A stretch of 64,000 nucleotides of DNA from Phycisphaerae bacterium (lineage in GTDB: Bacteria; Planctomycetota; Phycisphaerae; UBA1845; PWPN01), in contig JAGNEZ010000027.1 of assembly GCA_018003015.1 (NCBI GenBank), forward strand, positions 1 to 64,000. The letters are read 5' to 3'. The translations under genes and the position numbers were made by a program. How positions within the stretch are numbered: the first letter of the stretch is position 1; each line of letters opens with the position of its first letter. This document shows, in pieces, positions 24,742 to 32,853 of this stretch. Under the pieces are notes generated by a model. The model saw only the letters and a program-made list of their open reading frames with translations. It was not told the DNA's origin and ran no database searches.

Positions 24742-26565
24742 ATGACCGTGCTTCGGATTCGACACCCTATTGGCCCGGCGGCCCTGATCCGGATGGCCGT
24801 GGTTGTCGGCGCATGGGGGATAGTCGCTCTGGGGGCTGCCTGCGGCCCGGGGTCGGGAGGGGCAGGCGGCCCGTACTCCCCGGCTTTTCCCCCAACGATC
24901 GACCGGATGATGAAAGCCTACCCGGACCTGGCCAGTCGGAAGTTTCAGATCCTGGCCGACTTTGAGGACCCTGCTCAGGCAAGTCTGTTCCGACGGGAAA
25001 TGGATGGCCAATCGGAAGCCATGACCGTCTCCACCGAGCGGGCTCAGCAGAGCACGGGTGTCGGTTCGCTGAAGATGCCGCTGCTCGGCTCGACGCAGCG
25101 GGTATGCGCCGCCGACCTTCCTGACCGTCAGTGGTCTTTGTACCGCGATTGGTCGAAGTACCACCTGCTTCTGTTCAGCGTGTTCAGCCCGCGCGACTTG
25201 GGCGGCTTCACCTTCGGCGTCACCAGCGGCACTGACAAGCGTCTGACTTACCGCCACCCGCGCATCTTCCTGCACCCCGGATGGAACCTGATTCGGATTG
25301 ACATGGCCGACCTTGGTGACCACATCAACCTGGCTGACGTTCGCGAGATGCAGTTCTGGTGCGACCCGCTGGATACACCGACCGATCTCTATCTGGATGA
25401 TCTGCTGCTGGTGGACAACAGGCGGCAGATCTTCGGTCCGACCGACCCGGGGCCGGGGGATCTGTACGTCGGCACGAAGGGTCGCCGCCTGGTGGTCGGA
25501 GCGGGCGAGCGGTTCGAGCTGGTTCTTTCTCGCGGGCGGGTCGTTCAGTGGTTCGATCTCGGCAGAGATCCCACTCGACTTCACAACCTGATCGGACCGG
25601 GGGCGCTGGGACCCACGCCGGTGGTGGTTTTCGGTGACGCCGATGCTTCGGTGCGGATCGACGACCCGGGGCAATGGTCGGCATTAGGCCCGGCGATCGA
25701 TTCGCATCAGACCCTTGTCGAGGTCTGCCCGCTTCGGGCGGTGCTCCAGGGCGAGTGGCGGTTCGGTCAACCGGACGCCCCGGCTACCGAGAACGGCCCG
25801 GTTCACCGCTGGACCTACTCGGTCTATCGTGACGGCCGCGTGTACATGGCCTGTTCAGGTACTGCGCGTACCCCGGGTTTTCAGCCGGCGGGGCTGGGCA
25901 TCGTTTTCGGTTGCGATCGCGAGCAGGGGTTCACCCGGCGGGTGATCGAAGGCTGGAGCGGTGAAGAGTCTCCTCCGATCGGGCGTGAAACCTACGCTCT
26001 TTTCAGCCGAGCGGAGAGAGGGCAGGCGGACCTGCTGGTCGTTCCCGCGCGCCCGCTGGTTGTCCGGGCGCCCCAGGCACCGCGCGACCCTCGATTGTCG
26101 GTGCTGTGGCGGCTTCCGTCAAACGGCGACCAATTCACGTTCAGCTGCCTGATGAGGGTCTGGCCGCCCGATCTTGACTCTCCCGAACAAGCCGGACCGG
26201 TGGCCTCGGACTACTGCCACCCCCTGCCGATCACCCTCGACGCCGGCCAGTTGGTTCGCACCGACGAAGGTGACGACAACAAGGACGGTTTCAGCGAGGG
26301 CCATGGCTACTACGTCGTGCAGCTTGACGGGAACGTCGCCAAGGTCCGGCTCAAGGGCAAGGAGCACCTGCGCTTTTCGCCACTGTTCAAGCTGGCTGAC
26401 ACCAGCAGCCGGGATGTGTGGGTCTACATCGACGGCCGGGAGCTGAAGGAGCTGCATCGCGACCAGAGCGGCGACGTCCTCTTCGCGATACCGGGTGTGG
26501 TTTCCGACGAGGTGCTCGTCGAGGTCACCTCGACTCTGCGTGAGGCGACGAGGACGAAGTCGTAG
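24742..26565 (+). CDS. Secreted protein of unknown function with CBM-like N-terminal region
   Basis: This 607-residue protein has a long N-terminal hydrophobic leader (AALIRMAVVVGAWGIVALGAAC), which may be a lipoprotein signal. Residues 65-225 (ILADFEDPAQAS, YHLLLFSVFSPRDLGGFTFG, LYLDDLLLVD) look like a carbohydrate-binding jelly-roll of the CBM11/CIA30 type seen in many secreted planctomycete proteins. The remainder is beta-rich without a motif I recognise. The C-terminus contains DEGDDNKDGFSEGHGYYV, a possible calcium loop. The gene is transcribed away from tRNA-Ala and is 17 bases upstream of an alternative start of the SDR gene. No function is assigned. Confidence 0.7.
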   Translation: MTVLRIRHPIGPAALIRMAVVVGAWGIVALGAACGPGSGGAGGPYSPAFPPTIDRMMKAYPDLASRKFQILADFEDPAQASLFRREMDGQSEAMTVSTERAQQSTGVGSLKMPLLGSTQRVCAADLPDRQWSLYRDWSKYHLLLFSVFSPRDLGGFTFGVTSGTDKRLTYRHPRIFLHPGWNLIRIDMADLGDHINLADVREMQFWCDPLDTPTDLYLDDLLLVDNRRQIFGPTDPGPGDLYVGTKGRRLVVGAGERFELVLSRGRVVQWFDLGRDPTRLHNLIGPGALGPTPVVVFGDADASVRIDDPGQWSALGPAIDSHQTLVEVCPLRAVLQGEWRFGQPDAPATENGPVHRWTYSVYRDGRVYMACSGTARTPGFQPAGLGIVFGCDREQGFTRRVIEGWSGEESPPIGRETYALFSRAERGQADLLVVPARPLVVRAPQAPRDPRLSVLWRLPSNGDQFTFSCLMRVWPPDLDSPEQAGPVASDYCHPLPITLDAGQLVRTDEGDDNKDGFSEGHGYYVVQLDGNVAKVRLKGKEHLRFSPLFKLADTSSRDVWVYIDGRELKELHRDQSGDVLFAIPGVVSDEVLVEVTSTLREATRTKS

Positions 26566-26662
26566 GGTGACTTCGGGGCCTTGAATGGGCACTTGGTCTT
26601 CTCGTCGATTGATGAGTTGCCCTTTCGATGCCGGCGGCGGCCGGATTCAGGAGGAGGCTTCG

Positions 26663-27364
26663 GTGTCCCTTCGCGGCAAGGTGTGTATTGTGACGGGCGC
26701 GGGTCGAGGGATCGGCCGTGCGATCACGTTGCGGCTGGCCCGCCAAGGCGCGAACATCCTGATGGTTGCCCGGACGCAGAGCGATTTGGCCGAGACCGCC
26801 AGACTGGCGACGGATCACCCTTGTCGCTGCATCGTACATGAAGCCGACGTCACCCAGTCCGGACAAGTGGATGCCCTTGTCGCCCACTGTGAGCGAGCGT
26901 TTGGCTCCATCGACGTCCTGGTGAACAACGCCGGTATCGCCCCGCTGGCGAGCATCGAGAACACGACCGACGACATGTTGGCCACCGCGCTCGCGGTGAA
27001 TGTGAGCGCGGTGGTCTATGCTTGCCGGGCGGCCTGGACGGCTCTCTCGCGGTCGCAGGGCACGATTATCAACCTCTCGAGCATGGCGGCCACCGATCCG
27101 TTTCCCGGCTTTGCCGTCTACGGGGCGACGAAGGCGTGGGTCAACGTCTTCACCCAGGCCCTGGCCGGCGAGGGAAAGAAGGTCGGTATCAAGGTCTTTG
27201 CGGTGGGACCTGGAGCGGTCGAAACGGAGCTGTTGCGGAAGAACTTCCCAGGATTCCCTGCCGCGCAGACGCTGCAGCCCGACGACATTGCGGGAGCGGT
27301 GGAGTGGCTGCTGGATGATCGCTGCAGGCACATGACCGGACAGACTCTTTATGTCAAGAAGTGA
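26663..27364 (+). CDS. Short-chain dehydrogenase/reductase
   Basis: This protein of about 233 residues starts at GTG 26663, preceded by CAGGAGGAGG; an in-frame ATG at 26585 would add an unrelated 26-residue extension. It has the classical SDR layout: cofactor-binding TGAGRGIG, the DV pair (EADVTQ), NNAG, catalytic Ser in INLSSMA, and YGATK carrying the Tyr and Lys. The GPGAVETEL segment after the active site and the C-terminal MTGQTLYV are typical. NADP preference is suggested by the Arg in MVARTQSD after the second strand. The substrate cannot be inferred. It may be co-transcribed with yjbQ, 91 bases downstream. Confidence 0.92.
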   Translation: MSLRGKVCIVTGAGRGIGRAITLRLARQGANILMVARTQSDLAETARLATDHPCRCIVHEADVTQSGQVDALVAHCERAFGSIDVLVNNAGIAPLASIENTTDDMLATALAVNVSAVVYACRAAWTALSRSQGTIINLSSMAATDPFPGFAVYGATKAWVNVFTQALAGEGKKVGIKVFAVGPGAVETELLRKNFPGFPAAQTLQPDDIAGAVEWLLDDRCRHMTGQTLYVKK

Positions 27365-27454
27365 GGAGCCGCGATCAGCGATCGGTTCTCTGTTGCTTCC
27401 CGTCGGTGTCATACGACTGGTCGCTGACCGCCCTCCTGCAACGGAGGCCTCAAG

Positions 27455-27874
27455 ATGAAATCCTACCGCAAGGAACTCTGGCTCAAGACTGCGAACCGCC
27501 GGGACTACATCAACATCACCTCGGAGATCGAGGACGCGGTGCAGGAAAGCGGCGTCCGCGAGGGACTGGCGCTGGTCAACGCGATGCACATCACCGCCAG
27601 CGTCTACATCAACGATGCGGAGACCGGTCTGCTGGCCGACTATGACGATTGGCTCGAGAGGCTCGCTCCGCACGAGCCGACCTCCCAGTACCGGCACAAC
27701 GCCACCGGTGAGGACAACGGAGACGCCCATCTCAAGCGGCAGGTCATGGGCCGCGAGGTTGTCGTCGCGATCACCGACGGCAAGTTGGACTTCGGGCCGT
27801 GGGAGCAGATCTACTATGCCGAGTTTGACGGCGGACGAAAGAAGCGCGTCCTGGTCAAGATCATCGGGGAGTAA
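27455..27874 (+). CDS. yjbQ: YjbQ/UPF0047 family protein
   Basis: This 139-residue protein begins 5 bases after GGAGGCC. The family signature is clear: [50 protein letters not shown], a [20 protein letters not shown] histidine block, and [29 protein letters not shown]. YjbQ proteins form trimers with three conserved histidines and a metal-site-like cleft. E. coli YjbQ has a secondary thiamin-phosphate synthase activity, but the true physiological role is uncertain. The length is that of the family. Confidence 0.93.
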   Translation: MKSYRKELWLKTANRRDYINITSEIEDAVQESGVREGLALVNAMHITASVYINDAETGLLADYDDWLERLAPHEPTSQYRHNATGEDNGDAHLKRQVMGREVVVAITDGKLDFGPWEQIYYAEFDGGRKKRVLVKIIGE

Positions 27875-28038
27875 CGGCGGACTCAAGGCGTTCGCCGTGG
27901 TGCGGCCTGATGTCGTTGAACGGCTGAAGGATCCGGAATGCCCGGTGGAGACAGGAGAACGCACGACGAATCGCTGTTGCCGTGATCGGCACAGCCGGCA
28001 GACTGGTCGCTCAACACCGACTACCGACCGAGGCCTCG

Positions 28039-29586
28039 TCACTCCCACTCGATTGTGGCGGGCGGCTTGCTCGACACGTCGTAGACCACGCGGTTCACGC
28101 CAGGCACCTCGTTCATGATGCGGCTGGAGATGCGGGCCAGAACCTCATGGTCCATCCGCACCCAATCGGCGGTCATGAAGTCGGTCGTTTCGACGAAACG
28201 CAGGGCCACCAAGTGCTGTCCCTCGTAGCTCCGCCCGTCGCCCATGACGCCGACGGTGCTGACCGGCACGAGGGCGGCGAAGGCCTGCCCGATCTTGCGG
28301 TACCAATCGGCCGCCCGGATTTCTTCGATGACGATGTCGTCAACCTCCTGGAGGAGGGCGACGCGTTGGGCGGTGACTTCGCCCATGATCCGGACTGCCA
28401 GGCCGGGGCCCGGGAACGGATGCCGCCACACGATCTCGTCGGGCAGTCCGAGGTGCTCGCCTGCCCGCCTGACCTCATCCTTGAACAGTTCGCGAAGCGG
28501 CTCGATCAACTCGAAGCCGAGGTCTTTGGGCAGGCCGCCCACGTTGTGGTGCAGCTTGATGTTGGCCGCATGGCCGCTGTATCCCTGTCCGGACTCGATG
28601 ACATCGGGATAGAGCGTCCCCTGGGCCAGGAACCGGGCATTGGGGATGGCCTTCGCCTGGGCGCTGAACACCCTGATGAACTCGTGTCCGATCCGTCGTC
28701 GCTTCTCCTGCGGCTCGATCACGCCGGCCAGCTGAGCCAGGAAGCTCTCCGCGGCGTTGACCACGCGCAGGTCGATCTTGAAATGGTCACGGAAAGTCGA
28801 TTCAACCAGTGCAACCTCGTTCTTGCGCAGCACGCCGTTGTCGACGAAGATGCAGACCAACCGGTCTCCGATCGCCTCATTCAACATGGCGGCGGTGACA
28901 CTGCTATCCACGCCGCCGGACAGGCCGCAGATTACCCGGTCGCTGGGAGTGACCCGCTGGCGAATGGCCGATATCGTTTCGGTCAGGAAATTGCCGACCT
29001 CCCATAGCCCCTTGCATCCGCAGATCTCATACACGAAGTTGCGGAGAATCTGGCCCCCGCAGGGCGTGTGAGTGACCTCGGGGTGGAATTGCACGCCGAA
29101 GATCGGGCGGGTTCTGTGCCGAACGGCGGCGATCGGACAGCTGGGTGTTTTGGCGAGCGGGACGAAGTCCTTGGGGAGGATCTGGACCATGTCGCCGTGG
29201 CTCATCCAGACATTGGTGCGGGCGGGGATGTTCGCCATGAGGCTACTGGGATCGACGACATCGAGCCGAACGCGGCCGTACTCCCGGGCCGGGGCGGCAT
29301 CGACCTTGGCGCCCAGGAGGCGGCAGCTCGCCTGCATCCCGTAGCAGATGCCCAGCACCGGCAGTCCCATTTCCAGAAGCGCGGCGTCACACTGCGGGGC
29401 ACCCTCGTGATACACGCTGGCGGGACCGCCGGAGAAGATCAGCCCGACGGCGTTCATCGCTCGCAGCTCGGCGGGGGTGATGGCCGGTGACACCAAGGTG
29501 CTGAAGACGCGGTTCTCTCGCACTCGCCGGGCGATGAGTTGCGCGTACTGGCCACCGAAGTCGAGAATGGCGACGGTCTCTTTCAT
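28039..29586 (-). CDS. guaA: GMP synthase (glutamine-hydrolysing)
   Basis: This 515-residue enzyme converts XMP, ATP and glutamine to GMP in purine synthesis. Its class I glutamine amidotransferase domain has Cys81 (GICYGMQ), His168 and Glu170 (QFHPEVTHT). The ATP-pyrophosphatase domain has the P-loop LSGGVDSS (222-229). The dimerisation domain ends with the family's invariant KPPATIEWE. All domains are complete. A perfect TATAAT on this strand at 29598-29593 places the expected transcription start at or next to the ATG, and no Shine-Dalgarno sequence precedes it, so the message may be leaderless. It is divergent from accD. Confidence 0.97.
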   Translation of the reverse strand: MKETVAILDFGGQYAQLIARRVRENRVFSTLVSPAITPAELRAMNAVGLIFSGGPASVYHEGAPQCDAALLEMGLPVLGICYGMQASCRLLGAKVDAAPAREYGRVRLDVVDPSSLMANIPARTNVWMSHGDMVQILPKDFVPLAKTPSCPIAAVRHRTRPIFGVQFHPEVTHTPCGGQILRNFVYEICGCKGLWEVGNFLTETISAIRQRVTPSDRVICGLSGGVDSSVTAAMLNEAIGDRLVCIFVDNGVLRKNEVALVESTFRDHFKIDLRVVNAAESFLAQLAGVIEPQEKRRRIGHEFIRVFSAQAKAIPNARFLAQGTLYPDVIESGQGYSGHAANIKLHHNVGGLPKDLGFELIEPLRELFKDEVRRAGEHLGLPDEIVWRHPFPGPGLAVRIMGEVTAQRVALLQEVDDIVIEEIRAADWYRKIGQAFAALVPVSTVGVMGDGRSYEGQHLVALRFVETTDFMTADWVRMDHEVLARISSRIMNEVPGVNRVVYDVSSKPPATIEWE

Positions 29587-29592
29587 GGGGGA

Positions 29593-29598
29593 ATTATA
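29593..29598 (-). promoter_or_regulatory. Perfect -10 box for guaA, possibly leaderless
   Basis: TATAAT reads leftward 7 bases before the guaA ATG. No good -35 element is seen at 16-18 bases upstream. The spacing would start the transcript at the start codon. Confidence 0.45.
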
Positions 29599-29677
29599 AA
29601 CATGGCCCGGCGAACTCCGCCAGCCAGGACGACAGCCGGTGCCGCGGCGCCGAGCTTGGTCTCGTCACGGTCCTTGG

Positions 29678-29705
29678 TTGACCCTGAGGGGGGTTCGGAG
29701 ATAAT
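29678..29705 (+). promoter_or_regulatory. Candidate promoter for accD
   Basis: TTGACC (29678-29683), a 16-base spacer and GATAAT (29700-29705) each match consensus at five of six positions. It lies inside the longest possible accD reading frame, which supports a start codon downstream of it. Confidence 0.45.
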
Positions 29706-29787
29706 AGCCGGCGTCTCGTGGCCGGGTGCCGGCGTGCCCGAGGGTCGCCGTGCATGCAGAGGGCGGTCGCTCCCTGGAACGAGGCAG

Positions 29788-30657
29788 GTGGAGACCCGAA
29801 CGTTGGCAGGCGAGCAACCGACCACGACTCCGAGCAGCAGCTCCTCGACCGGGCCGCAGGACCGGGTGGACGTTCCGAAGGGGATGTGGAGCCAGTGTCC
29901 TTCCTGCCAGGCGACGGTGTACCAGAAGGCTTTGGAGGAATCGCTGCACGTTTGTCCGGAGTGCGGCTACCACCATCGCATTTCCGCCCGCACCCGGATT
30001 CAGCAGCTGGTCGATCCTGACACGTTCGAGGAATTCCTGAGGGACCTGGTCTCGACCAACCCGCTCAACTTCAAGGATCGCATCGGGTACAGGGACCGGC
30101 TTCGTGAGGTTCAGGCCAAGACCGGCGAGCCGGAGGCGGTCATTGTCGGTCGGGCCTTCATTCGCGGCCGGCCGGTCGTTCTGGCGGCCATGGACCCCTT
30201 CTTCATCATGGCCTCGATGGGAGCCGTGGTTGGCGAGAAGATCACCTCGGCCATCGAGCGAGCGGCCGACGAGAACATCCCGTTTGTGATCGTGACCGCC
30301 TCGGGCGGGGCTCGGATGCAGGAAGGCATGGTATCCCTGGTTCAGATGGCCAAGACTTCGGCGGCCGTCGCCCGACTGGACGATGCCGGTGGCCTTTACA
30401 TCGTGGTCATGTCGGACCCCACCACGGCGGGGGTAGCCGCCAGCTTTGCCTCGCTGGGCGACATTCACATCGCGGAACCGGGGGCGATGATCGGCTTTGC
30501 CGGGCCGCGTGTGATCGAGAACACGATCAAAGCCCTGCTGCCCGAAGGCTTCCAGTCCGCGGAGTTCATGCTCGAGCACGGCTTCATTGATCTCATCGTC
30601 GAGCGACGGAACCTGCGCACGGAGATTGCGCGTATCATTGACTACTCCGGAAAGTAG
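29788..30657 (+). CDS. accD: Acetyl-CoA carboxylase carboxyltransferase subunit beta
   Basis: With the GTG start at 29788 the protein has 289 residues, the usual AccD length. In-frame starts exist upstream at 29602 and 29539, but the extra 62 or more residues are low-complexity and the region contains a promoter-like pair. AccD has a zinc finger, here CPSC...CPECG, and a crotonase-fold domain with ASGGARMQEGMVSLVQMAKT, SDPTTAGVAASFASLGD and GFAGPRVIE. With AccA it transfers the carboxyl group from carboxybiotin to acetyl-CoA in the first step of fatty-acid synthesis. AccA is not in this window. Confidence 0.92.
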   Translation: METRTLAGEQPTTTPSSSSSTGPQDRVDVPKGMWSQCPSCQATVYQKALEESLHVCPECGYHHRISARTRIQQLVDPDTFEEFLRDLVSTNPLNFKDRIGYRDRLREVQAKTGEPEAVIVGRAFIRGRPVVLAAMDPFFIMASMGAVVGEKITSAIERAADENIPFVIVTASGGARMQEGMVSLVQMAKTSAAVARLDDAGGLYIVVMSDPTTAGVAASFASLGDIHIAEPGAMIGFAGPRVIENTIKALLPEGFQSAEFMLEHGFIDLIVERRNLRTEIARIIDYSGK

Positions 30658-30813
30658 CGTCCGATAAGCCGGCCCCCCCAGCGGTCGAATCTGAGACCTT
30701 GCCGCGCATAGCTCAGCAGGGATCCGTTCTGATCCGATATCACCAGAGAGACGCGGTACGGAACGAGGTGCGAGCGAACTCGCCACCGGTCGACCCGCGA
30801 GAAGGGAGCGACT

Positions 30814-31137
30814 ATGTCCTCGTCAGATCAGCCTGAGATTTTCAGCACGCTGGGCAACGATCCCGACATGGTGGAGCTGATCCAGGAGTTCGTCAACGCC
30901 CTGCCTGAGCGGGTCAAGTCGATCGAGGCGGCGATGAACGCGAACGATCTTGAGACTCTCCGGCGTCTCGCCCACCAACTCAAAGGCGCCAGCGGCGGCT
31001 ACGGATTCGAGCTACTCGGCCAAGCCGCAGCGTCGCTGGAACAGTCCGCCAAAGCGGCCAGTTCGGTGAACCAGGTCACCGGGCAGGTTCAGGAATTCGT
31101 CTCACTCTGCCAGCGAGCCAAAGTCGCTCCAGCCTGA
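30814..31137 (+). CDS. Histidine phosphotransfer (Hpt) domain protein
   Basis: This 107-residue protein starts after AGAAGGGAGCG. It is a stand-alone four-helix Hpt domain: MVELIQEFVNALPERVKSIE, then the phosphorylation site RRLAHQLKGASGGYG, with His54 as the probable phospho-acceptor, and a last helix with LEQSAKA. Such proteins relay phosphate between hybrid histidine kinases and response regulators. No kinase or regulator gene is adjacent, so its partners must be encoded elsewhere. It is convergent with the UDG gene and 156 bases downstream of accD. Confidence 0.9.
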   Translation: MSSSDQPEIFSTLGNDPDMVELIQEFVNALPERVKSIEAAMNANDLETLRRLAHQLKGASGGYGFELLGQAAASLEQSAKAASSVNQVTGQVQEFVSLCQRAKVAPA

Positions 31138-31186
31138 GCCAAGACCGCCTTTTTGCCTACGAGCCTGCGACGAGTCCGGGCAGCGA

Positions 31187-32053
31187 TCATGCGGGTATCG
31201 GCAAACCCAGGAGGGCCATGACCTGCTTCAGGTCGCTCCACGCCTTGCCCTTCTCCGATGGATCCCTCAGGAGATAGGCAGGGTGAAAGGTAGGCATGAG
31301 CGGCGTAGGCTTGCCAGCCATGGGCATTCCCGAGATGTGGTAGTCGTGGAACTGGCCGCGTAGCCGCCCGATGCTTTCCGTGGTTCGGAGGAGGGTCTGG
31401 CTGGCGGGTTTGCCGAGGGCCACGATCACCTCCGGTTGGATGATCTGGAGTTGTCGGTCCAGGAAAGGCCAGCAGGCGGCTATTTCGTCGAGCGCCGGTG
31501 TTCGGTTCTCGGGCGGCCGGCACTTCAGCGTATTGCAGATGAAAACGTCGTCGCGGCTCAGTCCCATCGCTTCGATCATCCTGCTGAGCAGCTGGCCGGC
31601 CTTGCCCACGAAGGCCAGACCCTGGAGGTCCTCGTCACGTCCCGGAGCCTCGCCGACGAACACCAGCCGGGCGGCTGGATGACCCTGGCCGAAGACGGTC
31701 TTGGTCCGGGTGCGGCACAGATGGCATTTGGTGCAGGGCTTCACTTCCTGCTCATCCAGTTGGCGAAGGGCCTCCCGCCGTTGGGCGATCTCATTCTCGG
31801 AGAGGGCAGCCTGCCGTCGGAGTTCCGGAGGTACGCCCTGGGGGCAGGCCGCCGAGGGGCGCTGAACCGCTCCATGGGTGGTTAATGACGATATGCCGTC
31901 GGCGGGGTGTTGCGGTTGAGGCGGAGTCGCTGGCGGGCTTCTCCGAGATGGCGCCGGCACCGACAACGGCACGGCGCGGACGCCGAGGAGGAGGTCGGTT
32001 TCCAGGTGGCGGACCAGCGAGCCGCGGAGCATGTCATCGGAAACGTCCTTCAC
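31187..32053 (-). CDS. Family 4 uracil-DNA glycosylase
   Basis: This 288-residue protein has a low-complexity Pro/Ala-rich N-terminus (about 1-85), then the catalytic domain. The domain contains CTKCHLC and further cysteines that in family 4 bind a [4Fe-4S] cluster (CNTLKCRPPENR holds one, CWPF another). It also has the active-site GEAPGRDEDLQGLAFVG and PTFHPAYLLRDP. The enzyme removes uracil from DNA to start base-excision repair. The family is common in thermophiles and in many bacteria, including planctomycetes. The long N-terminal extension is like that of SPO1-pol-related family members. Start uncertain within the extension. Confidence 0.92.
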   Translation of the reverse strand: MKDVSDDMLRGSLVRHLETDLLLGVRAVPLSVPAPSRRSPPATPPQPQHPADGISSLTTHGAVQRPSAACPQGVPPELRRQAALSENEIAQRREALRQLDEQEVKPCTKCHLCRTRTKTVFGQGHPAARLVFVGEAPGRDEDLQGLAFVGKAGQLLSRMIEAMGLSRDDVFICNTLKCRPPENRTPALDEIAACWPFLDRQLQIIQPEVIVALGKPASQTLLRTTESIGRLRGQFHDYHISGMPMAGKPTPLMPTFHPAYLLRDPSEKGKAWSDLKQVMALLGLPIPA

Positions 32054-32101
32054 GCCGTGGGTTTAACCGACCGGGGGTGGGACGTCAACCTGTTGCCGGC
32101 G

Positions 32102-32130
32102 CTGCCATTGAAGAGGACGATTGGTATAAT
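32102..32130 (+). promoter_or_regulatory. Candidate promoter upstream of the gene at 32198
   Basis: CTGCCA (32102-32107), a 17-base spacer and a perfect TATAAT (32125-32130). It lies 67 bases before the ATG at 32198, between divergent genes. Confidence 0.5.
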
Positions 32131-32197
32131 ACAGGGCTTGTCCGTTGGTTGGCCCGGAGATCGGGGAGCATGTGTGCCGAGGAGGTTGTGATTCGCG

Positions 32198-32506
32198 ATG
32201 GCGATTGACCCAAGCAAGAATCTAGCGGCAGGTACCAAGGTGCGGGTGGTTGCGCCGATGGAGGTACCCGAATGGTCGGAGTGGGATGACGACAAGGGAC
32301 GTTGCTCCACGCCGGTAAAGAAACGGCTGCAGTCCATGTTCTTCAAAGGGGAACAGAAGGTTGCCGCGGAGATTGTCTACATCGCTCGTGAGACCGAACG
32401 CGACGAGCTTCGCCGCCTCGGGCGTGTCAAGGTCCGCCTTCGCGACCCCAGCGGTTCCACGGTGGTGGTGACGGCCGAGAGCGCCAAGCTCACCAAAGCG
32501 CGATAG
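32198..32506 (+). CDS. Small hypothetical protein
   Basis: This 102-residue soluble protein is preceded by GAGGAGG about 12 bases before the ATG and by a good TATAAT promoter. It is charged and beta-rich: AAGTKVRVVAPMEVPEWSEWDDDKGRC, KVAAEIVYIARETERDELRR and VKVRLRDPSGSTVVVTAESAKL. There are no signal peptide and no membrane segments. I do not recognise a family. The KVRV...VKVRLRDPSG pattern could be a small SH3-like beta barrel, but this is speculation. It is probably real given the promoter, ribosome binding site and codon use. Confidence 0.7.
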   Translation: MAIDPSKNLAAGTKVRVVAPMEVPEWSEWDDDKGRCSTPVKKRLQSMFFKGEQKVAAEIVYIARETERDELRRLGRVKVRLRDPSGSTVVVTAESAKLTKAR

Positions 32507-32853
32507 CGGGCGTGAGCTGGGCCCAACGGCCAACACGTTGCCGCCCTACCTCGTGGTGTCCCGGGTGTATTCCTGATGTGGGTGACGCCCGGGCTGGCAG
32601 GCATTTCGAAGTTGTTCAGCGGCTGATCCGAGGCCGGGCACGGGGCGTGCTGGCCCAGTGGGACGGCCACCTCGCCGGGCAACAGACCGCGGTTCTGGTC
32701 TCGCCGGAAGCGGCCGTTGCCCAGGGCCTGCGTCATCTCCCTGAGAGGCGGTGAGGCGCGCCCCGCTGGTTTCAGACAATTCCCGAGCGACCGTCGAGCA
32801 AGCGTCGCAAATCCCGTTCAAGCCGCGCGCACCGCTGAGCCGATCTATTCTCA
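32507..32853. other. Intergenic region before the NeuA-NeuB gene
   Basis: Several short open frames cross this stretch on both strands, but none has a family resemblance or a ribosome binding site that I would trust. No hairpin with a T-run is visible. Confidence 0.4.

Noticed and set aside
26525-28048. A 507-residue open frame on the minus strand opposite the SDR and yjbQ genes
   Set aside because: It is antisense to two well-supported genes, has a low-complexity Arg/Asp-rich translation and no motif. It results from high third-position GC.
32512-32754. An 80-residue plus-strand frame before the NeuA-NeuB gene
   Set aside because: It has no ribosome binding site and no family resemblance, though its second half looks mildly protein-like. 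Not enough to call.
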